Assembly (NCBI RefSeq): GCF_038443705.2
Contig: NZ_CP151767.2
Location: 1,116,001 to 1,180,000, forward strand
Direction: 5' to 3'
Source: Yoonia sp. SS1-5
Lineage (GTDB): Bacteria; Pseudomonadota; Alphaproteobacteria; Rhodobacterales; Rhodobacteraceae
DNA: 64,000 bases
In this document: in pieces, positions 9,179-17,132 of the stretch
How the letters are laid out: each line of letters starts with the position of its first letter
Numbering within the stretch: the stretch's first letter is position 1
Notes under the pieces: model-generated
What the model was told of the DNA's origin: nothing
Databases searched by the model: none
Seen by the model: only the letters and a program-made list of their open reading frames with translations
Made by a program: the position numbers and the translations under genes

Positions 9179-9630
9179 CTCTCTGCCTTTGGAATAGCGA
9201 ATGGGGGAACGGTGCCATAAGCATCATGGCTTAGCGCCTGAATATCGAGATCGCTGACCACCTCTTCGACCACCAGATATTTCAGGCCGTCACGCTCATA
9301 AAGCAGCCCATCGGCCTCGATCGTGTGGCTTGCAAGGCGCAGTTGCGTGTCACCGCCGGCACTATCTGCACTGTCTTCAATCTTGAGGACCATATAAACG
9401 GTGCCATCCTCAGCCAGCAGACCAACCGGGATGCCACCAGCCGAACACCAAAGCGCGCATGTATGATGTGCGGTGCCGATGACCGCATCAGGCCCACCCA
9501 TGACACCGGAAAAATAACACCACGTGTCGATGATTTCGCCCTTCACGCTGATCCGCTCGCCCGTGGCGGCCTGAACCGGTCCGGTGGCTAATCCAAGCGC
9601 TGCAACCAGCACTGCAAGATGTCGTTTCAC
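9175..9630 (-). CDS. Secreted Cys/His-motif protein of unknown function, first gene of the operon
   Basis: This 151-residue protein has a Sec signal (cleavage near VQAAT, residue 21-23). The mature part reads as a small beta-barrel-like domain: VKGEIIDTWCYFSG, then HHTCALWCSAGGIPVGLL, DGTVYMVL, and IEADGLLYERDGLKYLVV. The D-x-x-C, HH-x-C and C-x-x-x-C arrangement is a plausible metal or heme site. Similar D..C/H..C..C patterns occur in short exported proteins of several phyla without known function. It heads the five-gene operon with SCO and rhodanese, which points to copper or thiol handling in the periplasm (inference). Its stop overlaps the next start by ATGA. Confidence 0.75.
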   Translation of the reverse strand: MKRHLAVLVAALGLATGPVQAATGERISVKGEIIDTWCYFSGVMGGPDAVIGTAHHTCALWCSAGGIPVGLLAEDGTVYMVLKIEDSADSAGGDTQLRLASHTIEADGLLYERDGLKYLVVEEVVSDLDIQALSHDAYGTVPPFAIPKAER

Positions 9631-9761
9631 GGCAATCTCCCCAAGTTATTGATATGTCTCGACCTGAGCATAGCGCATGCCGTCGCGCAACTCACTTTCC
9701 TTTGATTGCGCCGGTTCAGGTTTACCGCCTGGGTTGTGCTGCACAGCAGGTTCACCGGGCC

Positions 9762-9778
9762 CAGGGTCAGAACCCTAG
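9762..9778. repeat. Palindromic repeat copy 1 (ctagggtt/cagaccc type), overlaps the ROK stop
   Basis: The sequence cagggtcagaaccctag is an imperfect palindrome. Related copies are at 41867-41884 and 44343-44357, all at gene ends. Here it contains the TAG stop codon of the ROK gene (9775-9777, minus strand). No T-run follows, so it is not a standard terminator. Confidence 0.5.
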
Positions 9779-10986
9779 GCGACGGCCAGTCCTGCATTGG
9801 TGTTCAGCAGGAATTGCGCAAAAATCGGCCCGCAGGCCGCCCCGATTGCACGGGCATTCCCGCCAACGGCGCCTGCAACGATGGCAGGCGCGATCAGGCC
9901 GCGCATATCCTGATTGCCAATATAGCGGTTCACCCTTGCGACCAGTTCGTCACGGATTTCGGCGGGAAAGGCACCGTCAATCAGCACTGCCTCGAAATCA
10001 ATGACGGAACAGGTGGACAGGCTGGCCTTGGCCAATTCCTGTGCGGTCTGCCCAAGCCAGGGTTCCACGTAGCGGGCAATGCCCGTCCAATCCTGCGGAC
10101 TGCGCCAGATCAGGGCGGGGTCAATGTCCACCTCGGTCAATCGGGCCTCAAGCGTGTGTAGTGAGGCCATGTCGACCAATTGCTTGGTCTCGCCATTGGG
10201 GCCGATGCTGCGCAGCGATCCCAGCGCGCCGGCATTGCCGCGCCGCCCCTCAAAAACCGAATGGTTCAAGACGATGCCGCCGCCCACAAAGGCCCCGACA
10301 AAGAAGTAGGCATAGTCGCGAAACGCCCGCCCGCGCCCGTAGATATGTTCGGCCCTGCAGGCTGCAGTGGCATCATTGACCAAAGACACAGGCAATGCAG
10401 AAAAGCGGGCGATTTCCTGCGGAATGTGGATGTCCAGCCAAGGCCGGAAAACATCATTGCCGGGCCCACCCTGCGCCGGTCCGTTCCACATCTCGAACGG
10501 GGCGGCAACGCCGATGCCGCAAATGCGTTTGGCCGCATCAGTGGGCAAGGCACCGGTAATTTCCGCGATGCCCGCCGCCAGAAAATCGAATACCGTTTCA
10601 GGGTGCGGTTGATCGTAACGCAGGCGCCTTTGGGTCCGGACAGTGCCGGTAAAGTCCATCAGCAGCAGGTCAGCCGACCGGCGCCCCAGTTTCAAACCGA
10701 AAGACAAGACACCATCCGGCGACAAACCCATGGGGACAGACGGCTTGCCGACCTTGCCGCGCACGGGATCGCCGCGCATCAACAGGCCTTCTGCCTCGAG
10801 CCGTTTCAGAATCGCAGAGACCGTCGGTGGGGATAGCGATGTCAGTTTCGCCAGGTCGCTGCCTGGCATATCGCCATGCCGCTGCAACAACGACAATAAC
10901 AGGCGTTCATTGTGGTTTCGCACACCTTTTTGGCTCAGCCCGGCGCTGATCGATCTGACGACGGATTGTTCCATGCCGGTCTTCAT
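9775..10986 (-). CDS. ROK family transcriptional regulator (likely frc repressor)
   Basis: The 403-residue protein has an N-terminal winged-helix domain (ERLLLSLLQRHGDMPGSDLAKL, then SPPTVSAILKRLEAEGLL) and a ROK sugar-kinase-like domain with SLVNDATAACRAEH, FVGAFVGGGIVLN and RGNAGALGSL. ROK repressors bind sugars or sugar phosphates and control adjacent sugar genes. It faces frcB across a 170-bp promoter region, so control of frcBCA is the simplest reading. The start at 10986 has GGAGGAG six bases upstream; a farther ATG at 11001 lies inside that ribosome-binding region and is less likely. The zinc-binding Cys motif of typical ROK proteins is not obvious here. Confidence 0.9.
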   Translation of the reverse strand: MKTGMEQSVVRSISAGLSQKGVRNHNERLLLSLLQRHGDMPGSDLAKLTSLSPPTVSAILKRLEAEGLLMRGDPVRGKVGKPSVPMGLSPDGVLSFGLKLGRRSADLLLMDFTGTVRTQRRLRYDQPHPETVFDFLAAGIAEITGALPTDAAKRICGIGVAAPFEMWNGPAQGGPGNDVFRPWLDIHIPQEIARFSALPVSLVNDATAACRAEHIYGRGRAFRDYAYFFVGAFVGGGIVLNHSVFEGRRGNAGALGSLRSIGPNGETKQLVDMASLHTLEARLTEVDIDPALIWRSPQDWTGIARYVEPWLGQTAQELAKASLSTCSVIDFEAVLIDGAFPAEIRDELVARVNRYIGNQDMRGLIAPAIVAGAVGGNARAIGAACGPIFAQFLLNTNAGLAVA

Positions 10987-10994
10987 AAACCGCT

Positions 10995-11007
10995 CCTCCA
11001 TTGGAGG
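10995..11007 (-). promoter_or_regulatory. Hairpin covering the ROK gene ribosome-binding site
   Basis: The inverted repeat cctcca-t-tggagg pairs the strong Shine-Dalgarno GGAGG of the ROK gene with an upstream CCTCC in the mRNA. It could lower translation of the repressor or be bound by a protein. The evidence is only the complementarity. Confidence 0.4.
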
Positions 11008-11022
11008 AAATACACCATTTCT

Positions 11023-11049
11023 ATTAATAAAGAAAGTTAACTAATTAAT
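11023..11049. promoter_or_regulatory. AT-rich inverted repeat between ROK gene and frcB (candidate operator)
   Basis: Two attaat arms at 11023-11028 and 11044-11049 flank an AT-rich centre containing agttaact. The region is much more AT-rich than its surroundings and lies between the divergent ROK and frcB genes, the expected place for the ROK operator and overlapping promoters. Confidence 0.4.
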
Positions 11050-11155
11050 TGACACCCTCAAGAGAATCGCGTTGTGTAAGTGTATTCATCGCGCCACTGG
11101 CGGGATGTGGGGGTGGGGTAAGCCCCCGAAATCATAGCGTTTCTGGGAGGAAATT

Positions 11156-12175
11156 ATGAAAAAACTACTTATTGGCACAGCCTTGGTAACGATGACGACA
11201 GCAGGGTCTGCGATGGCTGACGCACATGGGACATCAGCGTGTCTGATCACCAAGACTGACACCAACCCCTTCTTCGTCAAAATGCGCGAGGGCGCCCAGG
11301 CCAAAGCCGAAGAACTGGGCATCTCACTGAATGCCTATGCCGGTCAGATCGACGGTGACAACGAATCCCAAGTTGCCGCAATCGAGACCTGCATCGCCAA
11401 TGGTGCGTCCGGTATTTTGCTGACGGCATCCGACACCGCGGCCATTGTCCCCTCCGTCGAGCAGGCGCGCGAGGCTGGCCTATTGGTCATCGCACTTGAT
11501 ACACCATTGTCCCCCATCGACGCGGCTGACGCCACATTCGCGACAGACAACTTTCTGGCCGGCGAATTGATTGGCCAATGGGCGGCGGCAACACTGGGTG
11601 ACGACGCCGCCAATGCCAAGATCGCGATGCTGGACCTTGCGATCAGCCAGCCGACGGTTGGTGTTCTGCGCGATCAGGGTTTCCTGACCGGCTTTGGCAT
11701 CGACACAGTCGACGTGAACAAATGGGGCGATGAAACCGACGAGCGGATCATCTGCAACGAGGTCACAGCCGGCAACGAGGAAGGCGGCCGCACAGCGATG
11801 GAAAACTGCCTTGCCGTCGATCCCGAAATCAACGTGGTCTATACGATCAACGAACCTGCGGCAGCCGGCGCCTACGAGGCCCTGTCCGCGATCGGCCGTC
11901 AGGATGACGTGCTGATCGTGTCGGTTGATGGCGGGTGCCCAGGCGTGCAGAACGTGGCCGACGGTGTGATTGGTGCCACATCACAGCAATATCCGCTGCT
12001 GATGGCCTCGCTGGGGATCGAGGCGATTGCCCAATATGCCGAGGACGGGACACTGCCCGCCAATACCGAAGGCAAGGATTTCCTTGATACCGGTGTCGCA
12101 CTTGTCACCGACAAGGCCGCTGATGGCGTGGAAAGCATTTCGGTTGCCGAAGGCACCGACCTTTGCTGGGGTTGA
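11156..12175 (+). CDS. frcB: Sugar ABC transporter substrate-binding protein (FrcB-like, fructose type)
   Basis: A 339-residue periplasmic binding protein with a Sec signal (cleavage after SAMADAH, about residue 22-24). The type I fold shows [20 protein letters not shown] at the start, [33 protein letters not shown] and [17 protein letters not shown]. It matches FrcB of the rhizobial frcBCA system for fructose, mannose and ribose uptake. The ribosome site gggagg lies seven bases before ATG. It leads the operon with the permease and ATPase genes downstream, opposite the ROK gene. Confidence 0.92.
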   Translation: MKKLLIGTALVTMTTAGSAMADAHGTSACLITKTDTNPFFVKMREGAQAKAEELGISLNAYAGQIDGDNESQVAAIETCIANGASGILLTASDTAAIVPSVEQAREAGLLVIALDTPLSPIDAADATFATDNFLAGELIGQWAAATLGDDAANAKIAMLDLAISQPTVGVLRDQGFLTGFGIDTVDVNKWGDETDERIICNEVTAGNEEGGRTAMENCLAVDPEINVVYTINEPAAAGAYEALSAIGRQDDVLIVSVDGGCPGVQNVADGVIGATSQQYPLLMASLGIEAIAQYAEDGTLPANTEGKDFLDTGVALVTDKAADGVESISVAEGTDLCWG

Positions 12176-12185
12176 TCCGCACCGG

Positions 12186-12247
12186 GTTGGTCTGCGTGAC
12201 CAACTGACCTGATGCAATCCGGGGCGGGCCATGTGTCTGCCCCGGAT
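12186..12247 (+). promoter_or_regulatory. Two intercistronic hairpins between frcB and frcC
   Basis: The first hairpin has 7-bp arms gttggtc (12186-12192) and gaccaac (12198-12204). The second has 9-bp perfect arms at 12217-12225 and 12239-12247 (atccggggc and gccccggat). Neither has a T-run. Such stem-loops after a binding-protein gene commonly protect its mRNA and keep the binding protein more abundant than the permease; that role is inferred here. Confidence 0.5.
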
Positions 12248-12305
12248 CACGACGCACTTGGTTAAGCTAAAAGCAATTGGCAAAGTGATTTGGGGGAAAG
12301 CCAGC

Positions 12306-13376
12306 ATGGCCGATAACGGCAGTTACGAAGAGGTCGTTCAGACACGCACACCCGAAGACGTGGCGCATTTCGATGACGAAAAACACGGGATCATGGGTCG
12401 GATACAACATGCGCTGCATGTGAACCCAGCCCTTGTGCCATTAATCATTCTGGTTTTTGCCATTTCCCTGTTTGGGCTACTTCTGGGGCAGCGGTTCTTT
12501 TCAGCCAGCACGCTGACCCTGATCCTGCAGCAGGTGCAGATCGTTGGCGTTCTTGCCGCCGCACAGACGCTGGTGATCCTGACTGCGGGCATCGACTTGT
12601 CAGTCGGCGCTATTGCGGTGCTCAGCTCGGTGATCATGGGGCAGTTCACCTTCCGCTACGGTGTACCACCAACGATCAGCATTGGCATCGGCATGGCCTT
12701 CGGGATGGGCATCGGCGCGATCAGTGGCTATCTGGTCAGCCGGGTCAAAATCCCGCCTTTCATCGTGACGCTTGGGGTCTGGCAGATCGTGCTGGCGGCC
12801 AATTACCTGTATTCCCGCAATGAAACGATCCGGTCCTCTGACATCCGCGAGAATGCAGCAGCCCTTCAATTCCTGGGCAACAAGATCCAGATCGGCGGGG
12901 CCAATTTTACCTATGGCGTGATCCTGATGATCCTTCTTGTGGTTGTGCTGGCCTATGCGCTGCGATCCACCGCCTGGGGGCGGCACGTCTATGCGGTCGG
13001 CGACGACCCGGAAGCCGCACAGCTTGCAGGTGTGAACGTCCATCGCACCTTGATGAGCGTCTACATGATGACGGGCCTGATCTGCGCGATTGCAGGCTGG
13101 GTCATGATCGGGCGGTTTTCGTCCGTTTCCCCGTCTGCCTCGACCGGGGTGGTCGGGAATATTCAATCCATCACTGCGGTGGTGATCGGGGGTATCTCGC
13201 TTTTTGGCGGCCGCGGGTCGATCTATGGCGCCTTCTTCGGGGCCATGATTGTTGGTGTCTTCGAAATGGGGCTGCGGATGGCGGGGGCCGACCCGCAATG
13301 GACTTTCCTGCTGATCGGCATGTTGATCATCGCAGCCGTTGGTGCGGATCAGTGGATCAGAAAGGTATCTGCGTAA
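12306..13376 (+). CDS. frcC: Sugar ABC transporter permease (FrcC-like)
   Basis: The 356-residue inner-membrane protein has about nine hydrophobic segments and belongs to the ribose/fructose permease family (BPD_transp_2): LVILTAGIDLSVGAIAVLSS is the hallmark segment, with AVGDDPEAAQLAGVNV and GGISLFGGRGSIYGAFFGA later. The start MADNGSYEEV at 12306 is chosen because gggggaaag precedes it by about six bases; the frame is open farther upstream to 12231. The stop overlaps the frcA start in TAATG. Confidence 0.92.
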   Translation: MADNGSYEEVVQTRTPEDVAHFDDEKHGIMGRIQHALHVNPALVPLIILVFAISLFGLLLGQRFFSASTLTLILQQVQIVGVLAAAQTLVILTAGIDLSVGAIAVLSSVIMGQFTFRYGVPPTISIGIGMAFGMGIGAISGYLVSRVKIPPFIVTLGVWQIVLAANYLYSRNETIRSSDIRENAAALQFLGNKIQIGGANFTYGVILMILLVVVLAYALRSTAWGRHVYAVGDDPEAAQLAGVNVHRTLMSVYMMTGLICAIAGWVMIGRFSSVSPSASTGVVGNIQSITAVVIGGISLFGGRGSIYGAFFGAMIVGVFEMGLRMAGADPQWTFLLIGMLIIAAVGADQWIRKVSA

Positions 13377-14146
13377 TGGAACCCATTCTATCAGGCAAAA
13401 ATCTGGTCAAGCGCTACGGCCGTGTAACGGCGCTGGATCATTGCGACTTTGAGCTTTATCCCGGCGAAATTCTTGCGGTGATCGGCGACAACGGCGCGGG
13501 AAAATCTTCGCTGATCAAGGCCCTGTCCGGTGCGGTCATACCTGACGCGGGCGAGGTCTATCTTGACGGGCAGCAGGTCAATTTCCGGTCACCTATCGAC
13601 GCCCGGGCTGCGGGCATCGAAACGGTGTACCAGACGCTTGCCATGTCCCCTGCCCTGTCGATTGCCGACAACATGTTCATGGGGCGCGAATTGCGCAAAG
13701 ACGGGATCATGGGTCGGTATTTTGGCAAGCTGGACAAGAAGCGGATGCAGGATTTCGCCCGTGACAAGCTGTCGGAACTTGGGTTGATGACGATCCAGAA
13801 CATCAATCAGGCGGTTGAGACCTTGTCCGGCGGCCAGCGTCAGGGTGTGGCCGTGGCCCGGGCTGCCGCATTTGGGTCAAAGGTCATTATCCTTGACGAA
13901 CCAACGGCCGCGCTGGGGGTCAAGGAATCCCGTCGCGTGTTGGAACTGATCCTTGATGTGCGCTCTCGCGGGATCCCGATCATCCTGATCAGCCACAATA
14001 TGCCCCATGTCTTCGAGGTCGCCGACCGGATCCATGTACATCGGCTTGGCAAAAGGCTTTGTGTGATTGACCCAAAGGATTTCACGATGTCAGATGCCGT
14101 GGCTTTCATGACCGGCGCCAAGGAACCGCCCGTACTGGCCCATTGA
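13376..14146 (+). CDS. frcA: Sugar ABC transporter ATP-binding protein (FrcA-like)
   Basis: A single-domain 256-residue ATPase: Walker A GDNGAGKSS near residue 38, signature LSGGQRQGVAVA, Walker B VIILDEPTAALG and H-loop ISHNMPHVFE. Single-domain ATPases are typical of frcA, whereas ribose systems usually have a duplicated one. The start at 13376 overlaps the permease stop by one base. No kinase gene follows; the next DNA is a transposase relic, so a frcK-like partner may have been displaced or lies elsewhere. Confidence 0.92.
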   Translation: MEPILSGKNLVKRYGRVTALDHCDFELYPGEILAVIGDNGAGKSSLIKALSGAVIPDAGEVYLDGQQVNFRSPIDARAAGIETVYQTLAMSPALSIADNMFMGRELRKDGIMGRYFGKLDKKRMQDFARDKLSELGLMTIQNINQAVETLSGGQRQGVAVARAAAFGSKVIILDEPTAALGVKESRRVLELILDVRSRGIPIILISHNMPHVFEVADRIHVHRLGKRLCVIDPKDFTMSDAVAFMTGAKEPPVLAH

Positions 14147-14179
14147 TTTGCGAATTGTCGGCATTTTTTACGGTACGGC

Positions 14180-14458
14180 GCAGAGCAGGCTATCGAGATG
14201 ATCAAGGAACAGTCACGCGGCGTGCAAATGGCTGAGGTTTGCCGCAAGCTTGCCCTTGGGCGCAAAAACTACCGCGTCGTCGGATCACCTGACGGTGGCC
14301 GCGCCGGTGCTGCGGCATACGCCCTGATTGAGACCGCCGAACTGAACGGCGTTGATCCGTATACCTGGCGCGCCGATACCATGGCCCGCATTCCTGATGA
14401 CAAGATCACGGGCGTGAACGACTTCCTGCCCTGGGTAAGCGGAAAGGTCATCCAGTGA
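14180..14458 (+). pseudogene. Chimeric transposase relic: IS3-type OrfA fragment joined to IS66 C-terminus
   Basis: The frame begins with EMIKEQSRGVQMAEVCRKLA, the helix-turn-helix start of an IS3-family OrfA. It then switches without a frameshift to ALGRKNYRVVGS and LIETAELNGVDPYTWRAD, the conserved C-terminal tail of IS66 TnpC, ending near DFLPW. About 90 residues remain of two unrelated transposases. Its stop overlaps the GTG start of the next gene in GTGA. It marks the left end of the accessory block. Confidence 0.75.
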
Positions 14459-14979
14459 CTGCTGAACGTCCCGCACTTGGCCTGCGGCAGGCGTCTTTGT
14501 CTTTGACTGAATACGACCCCAGATGGGCTGCCTTGTTTGCGAAAGAGGCCGCATTGATCGCCCAAGCTCTGCCAGATGTGCCATTTGATATCGACCATAT
14601 CGGCAGCACCTCAGTACCCGGTCTGGCGGCAAAACCTATTTTGGACATTGCCATGCGCTCAACCCAGGGAGAGCAGATTGCGACCGCCCTTACGAAGATG
14701 GGTTACATCGACAGAGGCATTCGAAGCGGGCGGCTGTTTATCCGGCTGAGCGATGGCAACATCAGAACCCACAATCTGCATCTGTACCATCCCGACGATG
14801 CAGACTGCCGCGACCAAATCGCCTTCCGTGACGCGCTACGAGGCGACCCAAAACTCCGGGATCAGTACGCATACCTGAAACAGACACTCGTTGAAGAGCT
14901 CGGCGACCAAGGCCGGGGGCTGTATGCAGGGCGAAAGACCGCGTTCGTAAGAGCCGTCATCGACGCCCAGAAGAACTAA
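14455..14979 (+). CDS. GrpB family protein (nucleotidyltransferase fold, UPF0157)
   Basis: The 174-residue protein is a GrpB/UPF0157 member with the nucleotidyltransferase-like core: LTEYDPRWAALFAKEA, IDHIGSTSVPGLAAKPILDI and NLHLYHPDD. These proteins have unknown substrates; some are linked to CoA metabolism or antibiotic modification by fold only. The start is GTG at 14455 with ggaaagg about seven bases upstream, overlapping the end of the transposase relic. The gene may therefore have been placed under the relic's reading frame by rearrangement. Confidence 0.85.
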   Translation: MTAERPALGLRQASLSLTEYDPRWAALFAKEAALIAQALPDVPFDIDHIGSTSVPGLAAKPILDIAMRSTQGEQIATALTKMGYIDRGIRSGRLFIRLSDGNIRTHNLHLYHPDDADCRDQIAFRDALRGDPKLRDQYAYLKQTLVEELGDQGRGLYAGRKTAFVRAVIDAQKN

Positions 14980-15087
14980 GGGCGGTCAGACCCGACGCTT
15001 ACGTTGCTCCACACGCCATATTCGAAGTTCGGCGGGCAGTCTCAGGCCGGACAGCCATTTGAAAAACTGTATTGAAGCTGCCAAATT

Positions 15088-15741
15088 TCAATCAATCAAT
15101 GTGAATATGCGACCAGCCTGGTCCAATTGATGGGTCTGTCGCGCGCGCCGCCGTTCCGTCGCGATCTTGTCCATATCCTCGGGAAGTATTGCTGCCAGAA
15201 ACGCAAAATCAACGTTCGGCACGGGATAGGTATGCCCGTCATATCGTTCATCAAACGCTGTGTCGGGCACGCGGTAATTCGTACGTCCGGGCGAAAACAA
15301 CGTCCCCATGTTTTCGTCGGATTCAAGAAACTGCATTGATTTGACCCCGCGGTAATAGTTGCCGCAGGCGTCAATATAGGTGTCCGACAACATGACACGA
15401 TGGACACGGTCGGCCAATTGGCATGGGATTGGGCGACCGCTTTCTTCAGCCCGCGAGATGACACGATCAATAAGGGACTGTGCCCGGGGCCGGCCACCCG
15501 GCCGATCATCGCGAATTTGCGACAGAATGCATTCGTCGTCGCGACCATCAAGTTCCCTTCGGTCGAACTCTGCCCGGTCATAGACATGATAGGTTTTCAA
15601 CGATTGCGACGGATGGGTCGGATACAAATTGTCATCCTGAGAGCATTGGAATGGCCTGATCGTCAACGCCTCTAACGGCAACCCAATGGGGTAGTGGTTG
15701 CGAAAGTCGCGCAGGGCGGTGGTATCAATGTCCTGTGGCAC
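15088..15741 (-). CDS. Hypothetical protein, last gene of the vgrG/PAAR module
   Basis: This 217-residue protein starts with GTG at 15741, nine bases after the stop of the gene before it. No family is recognised. It is soluble, without a signal or membrane span, and rich in Asp, Arg and Tyr; notable segments are YHVYDRAEFDRRELDGRDDE and LSDTYIDACGNYYRGVKSMQ. Its terminal position in a module that starts with vgrG makes it a candidate secreted cargo or immunity partner, but nothing in the sequence proves either. Confidence 0.6.
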   Translation of the reverse strand: MPQDIDTTALRDFRNHYPIGLPLEALTIRPFQCSQDDNLYPTHPSQSLKTYHVYDRAEFDRRELDGRDDECILSQIRDDRPGGRPRAQSLIDRVISRAEESGRPIPCQLADRVHRVMLSDTYIDACGNYYRGVKSMQFLESDENMGTLFSPGRTNYRVPDTAFDERYDGHTYPVPNVDFAFLAAILPEDMDKIATERRRARQTHQLDQAGRIFTLID

Positions 15742-15750
15742 GTTGCGGTC

Positions 15751-16716
15751 CTATTTGTCCCAACCCGCACCGTATCTGGCGATGTTGCGCTTTCGGTTTG
15801 TCGCGTCGATCCGCGGCATTTCAATGTTGAACAGGGCACGTGCCGGGTGCTGGTCGGCATCACATCGGAAATTGGGGCTATCAGAAAGCCCCTCTTGGCC
15901 CAAAATCAAGAAACTATAAGCAAAGGAACTAAAGGGCGTGTCATCCCAATACCCACAGCGGCGCGCCATATCCAGCAGCGCAGTTTCAACGGTCGGCACT
16001 AATGGCTGGCGCAGAAATTCTGCCTCTTGCTTTGCAAGTTGTCTGACGCATAGCCTGCGCTGAAACGTCTCGAAGGCAGCTACGAATTCCGGCGTCAGCT
16101 CTGGAAAATTGGTGTAGCTTTCTGTCGCTTCTGCCACATCCGTCAAGGCGCATGAATGTACAACCCAATCAGCCGATGCGATATCGGAAGGCGGCGCCTG
16201 TTGAAGGTCAACGGGCACGACCAATTCCTGATGCAACGCATCGGGAACGCGGGGCGTGAGTATCTGCGCAGTCAGCGCCTCTGCGGTGCGATCAAACCGG
16301 AATACGGTTTCCTGATAACCGCGGGCAATGATGTGATCACCTGGCGTCATCAGATGGGCAGCCAGACCGGGGTCTGCGTGCATCAGGAAGAAGGTCATGA
16401 TCATTGGAATGGCAAGTTGATATGACCCTAATTTCCCAGTTGCCGGGTGAAAATAATACTGGCGGGTTCCCAGCCGGTCGGCAAACGCGCGCGCATCCAT
16501 ATGCGTGTTGACAAGCAGCGCATGACCGTCAAACACCAGCTGCCTGATGCTGTCAGCATCATCTTGATCCACGGGGACTGACACCGTGGTATCAACGTCA
16601 CCAACTTTTGCATGATCACCAAAGCGGGCAAGGGTCGTGATGCTTTGCTGCCCCGCATCATCCATCATGCTGAGATCTGCAACAACAAACACTTGCTGGG
16701 TGGGCCGATCAGTCAT
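15751..16716 (-). CDS. Hypothetical protein of the T6SS spike module (possible DUF4123-like adaptor)
   Basis: A 321-residue soluble protein starting at 16716, where ATGACTGA overlaps the PAAR stop by eight bases. The frame is open farther upstream inside the PAAR gene, but that extension is a shadow. The first half (VFVVADLSMMDDAGQQ, then LGSYQLAIPMIMTFFLMHAD and TVFRFDRTAEALTAQIL) recalls DUF4123 chaperones that load effectors onto VgrG, though the match is weak and the second half is unlike them. Position between PAAR and another unknown gene fits an adaptor or cargo role. Confidence 0.55.
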   Translation of the reverse strand: MTDRPTQQVFVVADLSMMDDAGQQSITTLARFGDHAKVGDVDTTVSVPVDQDDADSIRQLVFDGHALLVNTHMDARAFADRLGTRQYYFHPATGKLGSYQLAIPMIMTFFLMHADPGLAAHLMTPGDHIIARGYQETVFRFDRTAEALTAQILTPRVPDALHQELVVPVDLQQAPPSDIASADWVVHSCALTDVAEATESYTNFPELTPEFVAAFETFQRRLCVRQLAKQEAEFLRQPLVPTVETALLDMARRCGYWDDTPFSSFAYSFLILGQEGLSDSPNFRCDADQHPARALFNIEMPRIDATNRKRNIARYGAGWDK

Positions 16717-17107
16717 TTCGGCCCGCTTTGAGATCACATTCGCCATCGCCCAAGACAGAAAAACCGGGCACGCCCATGGCGCCAAGGGGAATAGATGGGC
16801 GTATCTTACCGATGAATACATTCGGCGACCCCGCCGACGCAGCCCCACCACAGTCGATCGGGTCACCAATGCGGCCAGCCTGCTTGCCATTGATAAGAAC
16901 AGTTGCGCTGCCTGACGCCAATGCGCGGGGATGTGGGGGGGCTGGACAGGTTGCACAGGCATGGGGCGCGTACGCGTCGCCCTGGCGGACCGCAGGGATC
17001 CCATTCACAAAAACATCTTGTGACCCGGCTGTGGCTGGTGTCGGTGGGAAATGGCACCCATGCCCGGTGCCAATATCGCCTACGCGGGTTGCAGGCTTAC
17101 CAGTCAT
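16709..17107 (-). CDS. PAAR domain protein (T6SS spike tip)
   Basis: A 132-residue protein consisting of a PAAR repeat domain: MTGKPATRVGDIGTGHGCHF, GSQDVFVNGIPAVRQGDAY, VLINGKQAGRIGDPIDCGG and GSPNVFIG. His and Cys at the conserved places can bind the single metal at the cone tip. PAAR proteins sharpen the VgrG trimer and can carry effectors. No toxin domain is fused; about 30 residues follow the last repeat. Position downstream of vgrG on the same strand supports the role. Confidence 0.9.
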   Translation of the reverse strand: MTGKPATRVGDIGTGHGCHFPPTPATAGSQDVFVNGIPAVRQGDAYAPHACATCPAPPHPRALASGSATVLINGKQAGRIGDPIDCGGAASAGSPNVFIGKIRPSIPLGAMGVPGFSVLGDGECDLKAGRND

Positions 17108-17132
17108 TTCAAACCTTTCTCAACAGACCACA

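Noticed and set aside
16717..17004. Extension of the 321-residue T6SS-module protein into the PAAR gene
   Set aside because: The extension is an out-of-frame shadow of the PAAR domain; the ATG at 16716 makes a normal overlap.
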